A program made the position numbers and the translations under genes. Under the pieces are notes generated by a model that was given only the letters and a program-made list of their open reading frames with translations, made no database searches and was not told the DNA's origin. Below are positions 1 through 6,113 of a stretch of 11,081 nt of DNA, piece after piece (position 1 is the stretch's first letter; the number at the start of each line of letters is the position of its first letter). Source of the stretch: Actinomycetota bacterium (lineage in GTDB: Bacteria; Actinomycetota; Actinomycetes; Mycobacteriales; Mycobacteriaceae). The stretch covers positions 1-11,081 of the forward strand of contig SYAB01000291.1 in the NCBI GenBank assembly GCA_005787665.1. Direction: 5' to 3'.

Positions 1-894
<894 letters not shown>

Positions 895-898
<4 letters not shown>

Positions 899-1095
899 GC
901 CCCGCGGACCCCGACATCAACGCCGGCAACTGGTATCTGCGCGCTTCCGGATCCGGGGCGTGGGACGTCTGCGAGCCGGTCAGCGGTGAGGTGCGCGCCC
1001 GGGTGACGGTGACCGGCGACACCGCCGCGGCGGGTGCCGGGGCGGAGGCGGTCGGTCGCTACCTACTGCAACTGGTCGCGCAGCCGGGCCAGTGA
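895..1095 (+). CDS. Small conserved-type hypothetical protein, 66 aa, coupled to accA3
   Basis: I do not recognise a family. The GTG start at 895 overlaps the accA3 stop (GTGA), the usual arrangement for translational coupling, and no separate Shine-Dalgarno is needed or obvious. Nearly every codon ends in G or C, as in neighbouring genuine genes, which supports real coding. The product is about 7 kDa and soluble, with no signal peptide or membrane segment. It has aromatic residues near the N terminus (NWYLRA, AWDVCEP), then an Ala/Gly-rich stretch, then GRYLLQLV. By position it could be a small accessory factor of the acyl-CoA carboxylase complex (another small subunit, AccE5, is known in mycobacteria), but the sequence itself does not show this. 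Its last 33 bp overlap the 3' end of sigF on the opposite strand. Confidence 0.65.
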
Positions 1096-1857
1096 TCTCG
1101 CCAGCAGTCGGGAGACGTGCATCTGGGAGATGCCGACCCGTTCGGCGATCTGACTCTGGGTCTGCAGTTCGAAGAACCGCAGCAGCAGGACCATGCGTTC
1201 CCGCTCGGGCAGTGCGGCCAGCAACGGCCGCAGTGCTTCCCGGTTCTCGATCTGGTCCAGGTTGAGGTCGATACCGCCCAGCGTGTCGGCGATCGCCGGG
1301 GTGTCCTCGCCGCCCGCGCCCCCGCTGTCGATGGACAGCGTGTTGTAGGAACTACCCGCGACCAGGCCCTCGACCACCTCCTGGCGATCCATGCCGAGTT
1401 CGGCGGCCAGTTCCGAAGCGGTCGGCGCGCGGCCGAGCCGCTGGGCGAGTTCAGCCGTCGCAGCACCCAGTCGCAGGTGTAGCTCCTTGAGACGCCGCGG
1501 CACCTTCAGCGACCAGCTGTTGTCCCGGAAATACCGGCGGACCTCACCCATGATGGTGGGAACCGCGAACGACACGAAATCCGATCCGGTGTCGACGTCG
1601 TAGCGGTTCACCGCGTTGACCAGCCCCACCCGGGCCACCTGAACCAGATCGTCATGAGCCTCACCGCGACCGTCGAAACGCCGGGCGATGTGCTCGGCCA
1701 ACGGCAGACAGCGCTTGATGATCAGGTCGCGCTGCCGGCGTGCCTGCGGCGAGCCCGGCTCCAGCGCGGCCAGTTCGCGGAACAGGTCCGGAACGTCGGC
1801 GTACTCGGAAGTCGACCGCGGCGAAGGCGGTGGTGGGCCCTCCGCTCGGGGGCTCAC
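1063..1857 (-). CDS. sigF: RNA polymerase alternative sigma factor SigF
   Basis: This 264-aa protein is a SigF/SigB-family group 3 sigma factor, very similar over its whole length to M. tuberculosis SigF (about 261 aa). Region 2 spans roughly residues 45-120 and includes HIARRFDGRG, DDLVQVARVGLVNAV, GSDFVSFAVPTIMGEVRRYF and NSWSLKVPRRLKEL. Region 3 is at about 125-165. Region 4.2 carries the helix-turn-helix QSQIAERVGISQMHVSRLLA at about 235-254. SigF directs RNA polymerase to stress and stationary-phase promoters of the type GTTT-N15-17-GGGTAT/C, and two such sites lie in this window. The GTG start at 1857 overlaps the rsbW stop by 4 nt, indicating translational coupling to its anti-sigma factor. 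The stop codon lies inside the convergent 66-aa gene. Confidence 0.97.
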   Translation of the reverse strand: MSPRAEGPPPPSPRSTSEYADVPDLFRELAALEPGSPQARRQRDLIIKRCLPLAEHIARRFDGRGEAHDDLVQVARVGLVNAVNRYDVDTGSDFVSFAVPTIMGEVRRYFRDNSWSLKVPRRLKELHLRLGAATAELAQRLGRAPTASELAAELGMDRQEVVEGLVAGSSYNTLSIDSGGAGGEDTPAIADTLGGIDLNLDQIENREALRPLLAALPERERMVLLLRFFELQTQSQIAERVGISQMHVSRLLARSLARLRDQLQ

Positions 1858-2261
1858 CGCGATACGCCCGCCCGCCTCGAGGTCATGGCGATGCCGAACA
1901 CGCGGCCGTCGAGGAAGGTCTGCACATCGTCGATGAGCGAGCTGATCACATGCCAGCTGAAGCTGCCCTCGGCGAGCACCTCGCTGCTCGCGCAGGTCGT
2001 GGATGCCTCCACCACGACCGCCTCAGCGCTCGGGTCGACGATGACGACCAGGGTGGCGTCCGGGGTGGCCGAGCCGATCAGCTGGGTGCAGGCCTCGTCG
2101 ACCGCAAGCCGCAGATCGGCGACCGCGTCTAGATCCAGGTCCGAGAACGTCCCGACGGCGACGATCAGGGTGCGCAAGACCGCCAGACTCTCCAGCCGCG
2201 CTGCCAGCCGGAACTCGATGGCGTCCGGGCCGCGCTGCCCACTGTCCCGGCCTGCGGCCAT
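1854..2261 (-). CDS. rsbW: Anti-sigma-F factor RsbW (UsfX), serine-kinase-like fold
   Basis: This is the anti-sigma factor that sequesters SigF and is itself relieved by anti-anti-sigma factors. The reading frame is open from ATG 2294 (146 aa). I place the start at ATG 2261 (135 aa) because only this ATG has a good Shine-Dalgarno (GGGAGG at 2266-2271, 4 nt away), and the resulting length before AARLE fits the M. tuberculosis protein best. The HATPase_c_2-like core contains ARLESLAVLRTLI, DLDAVADLRLAVDEACTQLI (N-box region) and GSFSWHVISSLIDDVQTF, all close to mycobacterial UsfX. The N-box Asn is replaced by Gln and no clear DxGxG box is visible, so nucleotide binding looks degenerate. It overlaps sigF by 4 nt and is preceded by a SigF-type promoter, giving a self-regulated anti-sigma/sigma operon. 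usfY, which precedes rsbW in M. tuberculosis, is absent here. Confidence 0.93.
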   Translation of the reverse strand: MAAGRDSGQRGPDAIEFRLAARLESLAVLRTLIVAVGTFSDLDLDAVADLRLAVDEACTQLIGSATPDATLVVIVDPSAEAVVVEASTTCASSEVLAEGSFSWHVISSLIDDVQTFLDGRVFGIAMTSRRAGVSR

Positions 2262-2265
2262 CTGG

Positions 2266-2271
2266 CCTCCC
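2266..2271 (-). promoter_or_regulatory. Ribosome binding site deciding the rsbW start
   Basis: On the minus strand this reads GGGAGG, 4 nt before the ATG at 2261. No comparable sequence precedes the upstream in-frame ATGs at 2294, 2291 or 2276. It is the main reason for choosing the shorter rsbW product. Confidence 0.55.
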
Positions 2272-2330
2272 GCCATCGTTGTGCTATCCATCATGTCGGG
2301 CTGCCAGAAGGATCGTCACGGTGGTGGCCT

Positions 2331-2357
2331 ATACCCCGGGTTCGAGTGCCGGTAAAC
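2331..2357 (-). promoter_or_regulatory. SigF-dependent promoter for rsbW-sigF
   Basis: Read on the minus strand, the -35 element GTTT (2354-2357) is followed by a 17-nt spacer and the -10 element GGGTAT (2331-2336). This is an exact match to the published mycobacterial SigF consensus GTTT-N15-17-GGGTAT. Transcription would begin near 2321-2326, 25-30 nt before the first possible rsbW ATG and about 60 nt before the favoured one. It implies positive autoregulation of the rsbW-sigF operon, as known for mycobacterial sigF loci. Confidence 0.88.
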
Positions 2358-2401
2358 ATCCTGTCGGCACCGTAACGCACCGGATTGGTGATCGGCCGCA
2401 G

Positions 2402-2428
2402 GTTTGATCGCGCCACGGGTAGGGGTAC
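2402..2428 (+). promoter_or_regulatory. SigF-dependent promoter for the Rho_N microprotein gene
   Basis: GTTT (2402-2405), a 17-nt spacer and GGGTAC (2423-2428) fit the mycobacterial SigF consensus GTTT-N15-17-GGGTAT/C. The ATG of the small gene lies only 9 nt after the -10 element, so the transcript would be leaderless or have just a few untranslated bases. No Shine-Dalgarno is present, which agrees with that. Another GGGTA copy at 2417-2421 is only 11 nt from the GTTT and is therefore a poor -10 candidate. Confidence 0.82.
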
Positions 2429-2437
2429 AGACCCGTC

Positions 2438-2590
2438 ATGACGACCCTCACCACCTTCCGCCCACGCAGATCCTGTGCCTATGAGGGCTGGACCGTCGCC
2501 GAACTCAAGAAGCGGGCCAGACAGCTCGGGATCACCGGCTACTCGGGACTCAACAAGGACAGGCTCATCAGCCTGATCCGAAGCTACTGA
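2438..2590 (+). CDS. 50-aa Rho_N/SAP-like microprotein, SigF-controlled
   Basis: ATG at 2438 opens a 50-codon frame ending TGA 2588-2590; an in-frame stop at 2420-2422 rules out an upstream extension. After a basic, probably flexible tail (residues 1-16, FRPRRSC) the rest is a compact helix-extended-helix: WTVAELKKRARQLGI, TGYSGLNK, then DRLISLIRSY. This pattern (V.ELK..A..LGI.GYS.L.K..LI.LIR) is that of Rho N-terminal/SAP/LEM-like nucleic-acid-binding modules. In M. smegmatis the gene divergent from rsbW encodes, as I recall it, a longer ChaB-type protein ending in a similar module; here the module stands almost alone. A SigF-type promoter lies directly upstream, so expression in stress or stationary phase is expected. 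Binding of DNA or RNA is inferred from the fold only. The gene ends 11 bp from the convergent lipoprotein gene. Confidence 0.85.
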   Translation: MTTLTTFRPRRSCAYEGWTVAELKKRARQLGITGYSGLNKDRLISLIRSY

Positions 2591-2601
2591 TAACCGGCCA
2601 C

Positions 2602-3285
2602 TCAGCGATCGGATAGTTCCCACACCGCCGCCGACATCCGGTCGGTCATCGCGGTGACCGTCACCCGACCGGAGTCATCGCCGCGACACGCCATCGCCTG
2701 TAGGACGGTGTTACTGCGCAGTCGGGCCTCGCCGTGGCACACCCAGGTCATCGGGATGCCGATCTGCTGCTTGCGCCACCGGATCGCGTCGGCGTCGACG
2801 ACAGGCACCGTGAAGGCCCACGCCGCGTCACCGCCGGTGCCCAGCGCCCGCTGTCCATTGCAGGTTCCGGCCTCCCGGGTGCCGGCCGAGAATGCGGCCG
2901 CCGCGGCGGCACTGTCCGGGTACACCGCGACCGCCTCGGAGATCACCTGCTCGTTCCGGTCGCCGTCGGTGAACAGCAGCACATGGAATCGCGCCCAGGA
3001 GTCACCGACGAACGCCGTCATTCCGACCGCGTCCAGCGCGGAGCAGGCCGGTATCGCCGAGGACCCGGCGATCGGCCGGGACCGGTCGGCGTCGACCTGA
3101 AGTTTGTCCCCGGCGACGTCGCCGACCTCCGCGGTTCCGAGCAGCACCTGATCGGCGTCGCCGGGGCGCAACCCCGAGATCCCCTGCGCGGAATCGAACA
3201 CCGCCGCCCCGGGGACCGTCTGCGCGCAACCCGCGGCGGCCGGCGCCGCTACCAGTGCCGCCGCCAGGAGTGCTACCCGCCGCAT
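2602..3285 (-). CDS. Lipoprotein with PknH-like extracellular sensor domain
   Basis: The 227-aa product starts with a short basic n-region (MRR), a hydrophobic Ala/Leu core and a lipobox AAGC, with Cys20 as the lipidated residue, so it should be anchored on the outer face of the cytoplasmic membrane. The mature part resembles the PknH_C/sensor domain found in the protein kinase PknH and several mycobacterial Lpp/Lpr lipoproteins. It contains IPACSAL, AVAVYPDSAAAAAAF, EAGTCNGQ and WVCHGEARLRSNTVLQAMAC. The four mature cysteines (81, 142, 183, 200) fit the two disulfides of that fold. It probably binds a ligand outside the membrane, but the ligand is unknown. The ATG is 9 bp after the epoxide hydrolase stop, with no Shine-Dalgarno, so it is likely co-transcribed with and coupled to that gene. 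Confidence 0.85.
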   Translation of the reverse strand: MRRVALLAAALVAAPAAAGCAQTVPGAAVFDSAQGISGLRPGDADQVLLGTAEVGDVAGDKLQVDADRSRPIAGSSAIPACSALDAVGMTAFVGDSWARFHVLLFTDGDRNEQVISEAVAVYPDSAAAAAAFSAGTREAGTCNGQRALGTGGDAAWAFTVPVVDADAIRWRKQQIGIPMTWVCHGEARLRSNTVLQAMACRGDDSGRVTVTAMTDRMSAAVWELSDR

Positions 3286-3294
3286 GGGTCGATG

Positions 3295-4407
3295 TTAAAC
3301 CGGCGGTCGCACTGTCGCGAAAAATGCCCGAACGTCGTCGATGAACAGTTCCGGCTGCTCGAAGGCCGCGAAGTGCCCGCCACGGGGCATCTCCGTCCAA
3401 TGGGTGATGGTGTAGGCCGCCTCGCACCAACTGCGCGGGGCCTTGAGGATCTCCTTGGGGAAGCGGGCGACCCCCGTCGGCACCTTCACCTTTCCCCCGC
3501 CGGTGAACGAGCCGAAGCTCTCCCAGTACAGCCGGGCCGAGGACGCCCCGGAGTTGGTGACCCAGTAGAGCATCACGTCATCGAGCATCTCGTCGCGGGT
3601 GAAGATGTTCTCCGGGTGTCCATCACAGTCGCTCCAGGCGTACAGCTTCTCCACGATCCAGGCCAGCTGTCCCGCTGGGGAGTCGGCCAGCCCGTAGCCG
3701 AGTGTCTGTGGACGGGTGGACTGCTGTTTGGAGTAGCCGGCCTCCCACTGGCCGTAGTACGCGCGCGCCGCCAGCGCCTCCCTCTCATCCGGGGACGGGC
3801 TCAGGTCGCCGACCGGTGCCGCGATCGGCATATTGAGGTGAATACCGATGCAGCCCAGACCATTCCGGCCGACCTGGGTGGTGATCGACGCACCCCAGTC
3901 GCCGCCCTGAGCGCCGTAGCGGTCGTAGCCGAGTCGCTTCATCAGGGTGTCCCAGGCCAGCGCGATCCGCTCTACCGTCCATCCGGTGGCCGTCGGCTTG
4001 CCGGAGAACCCGAAACCGGGCAGCGACGGGCACACCACGTGGAAGTCGCGATTGAGCGGCCCGATGACCTTGGCGAACTCCACGATCGACCCCGGCCAGC
4101 CGTGGGTGATCAGTAGGGGAAACGCGTCCGGGTTGGGGCTGCGTTGGTGGATGAAATGGATGTCCAGGCCGTCGATCTCGGTGACGAACTGATCGAAGGC
4201 ATTGAGCCGAGCCTCGCATGCCCGCCAGTCGTACCCGTCGGCCCAGTAGTCGGCCAGTTCACGCGTGTACTCCAGCGGAACACCCTGGCTCCAGTCCGCC
4301 ACGCACTCGCGCTCCGGCCACCGGGTGCGATGCAGGCGTTCCCTGAGGTCCTCGAGATCGCCGTCGGGCACCGAAATCCGAAACGGACGGATCGGAAAAT
4401 GGTCCAT
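3295..4407 (-). CDS. Epoxide hydrolase, microsomal (EPHX1-like) type
   Basis: This 370-aa alpha/beta hydrolase has the N-terminal EHN domain (FRISVPDGDLEDLRERL, then TRWPE, about residues 9-110) typical of EPHX1-like epoxide hydrolases. The oxyanion-hole motif HGWPGS is at 102-107 and the nucleophile Asp170 is in GGDWG. By comparison with EPHX1, Tyr225 (EAGY) and Tyr294 (RLYWES) would activate the epoxide, Glu319 (FPKEI) is the charge-relay acid and His345 (RGGHFAAFEQPE) the general base, so the active site looks complete. It should convert epoxides to vicinal diols in the cytoplasm; the substrate is unknown. I chose ATG 4407 because the EHN domain starts right there; longer in-frame starts up to 4527 would run into the divergent ferredoxin gene. 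It lies divergent from a P450 operon, so hydrolysis of a P450-made epoxide is plausible but inferred. Confidence 0.92.
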   Translation of the reverse strand: MDHFPIRPFRISVPDGDLEDLRERLHRTRWPERECVADWSQGVPLEYTRELADYWADGYDWRACEARLNAFDQFVTEIDGLDIHFIHQRSPNPDAFPLLITHGWPGSIVEFAKVIGPLNRDFHVVCPSLPGFGFSGKPTATGWTVERIALAWDTLMKRLGYDRYGAQGGDWGASITTQVGRNGLGCIGIHLNMPIAAPVGDLSPSPDEREALAARAYYGQWEAGYSKQQSTRPQTLGYGLADSPAGQLAWIVEKLYAWSDCDGHPENIFTRDEMLDDVMLYWVTNSGASSARLYWESFGSFTGGGKVKVPTGVARFPKEILKAPRSWCEAAYTITHWTEMPRGGHFAAFEQPELFIDDVRAFFATVRPPV

Positions 4408-4412
4408 GCCGG

Positions 4413-4418
4413 AGATTA
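4413..4418 (-). promoter_or_regulatory. Possible -10 element for the epoxide hydrolase gene (leaderless)
   Basis: The minus strand reads TAATCT, matching TANNNT, 5 nt before the ATG at 4407. No Shine-Dalgarno is visible and no convincing -35 is seen. A leaderless or near-leaderless transcript would fit, but this is a short-motif call. Confidence 0.35.
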
Positions 4419-4434
4419 TTGCCGCGCCGGTCGC

Positions 4435-4440
4435 TAACCT
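4435..4440 (+). promoter_or_regulatory. Possible -10 element for the P450 operon (leaderless ferredoxin mRNA)
   Basis: TAACCT matches the mycobacterial housekeeping -10 consensus TANNNT. It sits 7 nt before the ferredoxin ATG, so the first transcribed base could be the A of ATG 4448. No Shine-Dalgarno precedes that ATG, consistent with leaderless translation, which is common in mycobacteria. No clear -35 is seen. Confidence 0.45.
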
Positions 4441-4447
4441 CAGGCGT

Positions 4448-4663
4448 ATGCGTCTGGTGGTCGATCTGAACAAGTGCCAGGGGTACGCCCAGTGCGTTCC
4501 GCTGGCTCCGGAGGTGCTCAAACTCAACGGCGAGGAAGCATTGGCCTACGACCCCAATCCCGATGAGTCGCAGCGTCAGCACGTGCTGCGGGCGGTGGCC
4601 TCCTGCCCGGTGCAGGCGATCATTCTGGAGTTGGATCCGCCGGCCGATCGGGACACGCTGTGA
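4448..4663 (+). CDS. P450-associated ferredoxin, [3Fe-4S] type with CxxYxxC motif
   Basis: This 71-aa protein has the mycobacterial/actinobacterial P450-ferredoxin layout: MRLVVDLNKC10 QGYAQC16 near the N terminus and C53P54 near the C terminus, that is CxxYxxC-(x)n-CP. The three cysteines would hold a [3Fe-4S] cluster. The position where [4Fe-4S] ferredoxins have a fourth Cys is Tyr13, one of the variants (His, Tyr and others) known among P450 ferredoxins. It should carry single electrons from the downstream reductase to the two P450s in the cytoplasm. The stop codon overlaps the reductase start (GTGA), so the two proteins are probably made in matched amounts. The gene begins 40 bp from the divergent epoxide hydrolase and is likely the first gene of the operon. 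Confidence 0.93.
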   Translation: MRLVVDLNKCQGYAQCVPLAPEVLKLNGEEALAYDPNPDESQRQHVLRAVASCPVQAIILELDPPADRDTL

Positions 4664-6090
4664 GCAAGGACGCGATCGCGGCGCATGAGAAAAAGCCCTA
4701 CTCGTTCGACAAGATCCTCAAGAAGTTCCGCGCCCGTGGTCAGATCGTCATCGTCGGGGCATCCCTTGCCGGCCTGCGCGCCGCGGAAGCCCTGCGGAAG
4801 AACGGTTTCAAGGGCTCGCTGATCATCATCGGCGATGAGCCCCACGAACCCTACGACCGCCCGCCGCTGTCGAAGCAGGTCCTCAAAGGCTGGGTGCCCG
4901 CCGACCACACCAAACTGCCCCGACTGCACCGGGTGGACGCGGAGTGGAAACTCGGCGTCGCCGCCGTGGGCCTGGATCGGGTCAACCACCTGGTCAAGCT
5001 GGGCAATGGCGAGGAGATCCACTACGACAGGCTGCTGATCGCCACCGGTACCCGGGCGCGACCGTGGTCGAATCCCGACGAGGCGGCACTGAAGGGTGTC
5101 TTCACCGTGCGCACCGTCGAGGATTCCACCGGTCTGGCCGAAGCCCTGCAGGCCAAGCCGCGCCGCGTTCTGATCATCGGTTCGGGTTTCGTCGGCTCGG
5201 AGATCGCCTCGGTCTGCCGCGAACTGGACCTGCCGGTGACCGTCACCGAACGTGGCAGCGGCCCCCTCAAAGGTGCCCTCGGCGGGGTGATCAGCGACAT
5301 CGTCGCGGACATGATGCGCGACGCCGGAGTCGACCTGCGAACCGGTGTCACGGTGAAGTCCCTGCACGGCGACGACGCGGGCCACGTCCGATCGGCCACA
5401 CTGTCCGACGGCACCATCCTCGATGTCGACGTCGTCATCCCCTCGCAGGGTTCGATCCGCAACGTGGAGTGGCTCGATGGCGCCGGCCTGGCGGCCGGAC
5501 AGTGGGGCGTCGGCTGTGACGCAGGCTGCCGGGCGTTCGATATCAACGGTGTCGTGACCGACCACATCTTCGTCGCCGGCGACGTCGCCCGCGCCCCGCA
5601 TGTGCTCTACGGCTACGAGTTTCTGGCCCTCGAGCATTGGGACAACGCGGTTCTCGGCGCCGAAGTGGCCGCGAACAACATTCTCCACCTCGAGGTGGGC
5701 CGCCGCGCGCACCTGCCGCTGCCGTCGTTCTGGTCCGCGCAGTTCGGGGTGAACATCAAGAGCGTCGGGGTGTGCTCGTTCGGCGACGAGATCGTCTTCA
5801 CTCAGGGATCACCCGAGGACCGCCGCTTCGCCGCGGCCTACGGCAAGAACGGCCGCATCGTCGGCGCGGTGACGTTCAACCACGGCAAGTGGCTGCCCTA
5901 CTACGCCGGGCTAATTGAACGTTCCGGCCCGTTCCCGCCCCCGCCGCCCGGCTTCGATCAGCCGGTCAACCATGAGGTGATGCCCGCCCGGTTCCCCGAT
6001 CCGCGCGAGCGCGGCGGAGACGCCGACGTGGTGCTCACCGGCCACGATCCCACCGACCGTACCGCCGAATTCCGGCCGCGCGGCCAGTAG
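4660..6090 (+). CDS. FAD-dependent NAD(P)H ferredoxin reductase
   Basis: The 476-aa flavoprotein belongs to the pyridine nucleotide-disulfide oxidoreductase fold family that serves class I P450 systems. The FAD Rossmann motif is IVIVGASLAGLRAAEALR (from about residue 29), followed by EPYDRPPLSK, and RLLIATGTRARPW lines the flavin site. The NAD(P)H Rossmann motif is VLIIGSGFVGSEIASV (GSGFVG 174-179), and IFVAGDVA (303-310) is the second FAD-binding motif. It oxidises NAD(P)H and reduces the adjacent ferredoxin. The GTG start overlaps the ferredoxin stop by 4 nt. Compared with typical members of about 400 aa it has an extra charged N-terminal segment of about 27 residues (KKPYSFDKILKKFRARG) and a Pro-rich C-terminal tail (PFPPPPPGF and beyond, about 50 residues). 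A later internal start is possible but has no better signal. Confidence 0.93.
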   Translation: MSKDAIAAHEKKPYSFDKILKKFRARGQIVIVGASLAGLRAAEALRKNGFKGSLIIIGDEPHEPYDRPPLSKQVLKGWVPADHTKLPRLHRVDAEWKLGVAAVGLDRVNHLVKLGNGEEIHYDRLLIATGTRARPWSNPDEAALKGVFTVRTVEDSTGLAEALQAKPRRVLIIGSGFVGSEIASVCRELDLPVTVTERGSGPLKGALGGVISDIVADMMRDAGVDLRTGVTVKSLHGDDAGHVRSATLSDGTILDVDVVIPSQGSIRNVEWLDGAGLAAGQWGVGCDAGCRAFDINGVVTDHIFVAGDVARAPHVLYGYEFLALEHWDNAVLGAEVAANNILHLEVGRRAHLPLPSFWSAQFGVNIKSVGVCSFGDEIVFTQGSPEDRRFAAAYGKNGRIVGAVTFNHGKWLPYYAGLIERSGPFPPPPPGFDQPVNHEVMPARFPDPRERGGDADVVLTGHDPTDRTAEFRPRGQ

Positions 6091-6103
6091 CGAACTCAGT
6101 AGC

Positions 6104-6108
6104 AGGAG
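6104..6108 (+). promoter_or_regulatory. Shine-Dalgarno of the first P450 gene
   Basis: AGGAG ends 5 nt before ATG 6114 and is the strongest ribosome binding site in the operon. It fixes the start of the first P450. The second P450, 12 nt after the first, has no comparable site, so the two may be translated at different levels. Confidence 0.75.
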
Positions 6109-6113
6109 AACCC

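Noticed and set aside
2405..2422. GGGTAG (2417-2422) as the -10 element of the rightward SigF promoter
   Set aside because: It leaves only an 11-nt spacer from GTTT, outside the 15-17 nt range. GGGTAC at 2423-2428 gives 17 nt.
2291..2623. Minus-strand 110-codon open frame ending in an ATGA overlap with the longest rsbW reading, a possible usfY-like gene
   Set aside because: It covers the SigF promoter of rsbW and is antisense to the small Rho_N gene, resembles no known family or usfY, and has no hydrophobic segments. It is best explained as a chance frame in GC-rich DNA.
2734..4116. 460-codon plus-strand open frame opposite the lipoprotein and epoxide hydrolase genes
   Set aside because: It is antisense to two genes with clear domains and catalytic residues, and its translation is Arg/Gly-rich without family features.
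4408..4527. N-terminal extension of the epoxide hydrolase by 40 residues
   Set aside because: It would overlap the divergent ferredoxin gene and its translation does not look like part of the enzyme. The EHN domain begins right after ATG 4407.
4576..5712. 378-codon minus-strand open frame opposite the ferredoxin reductase
   Set aside because: The plus-strand reductase has both nucleotide-binding folds intact. The antisense translation has no recognisable domain.
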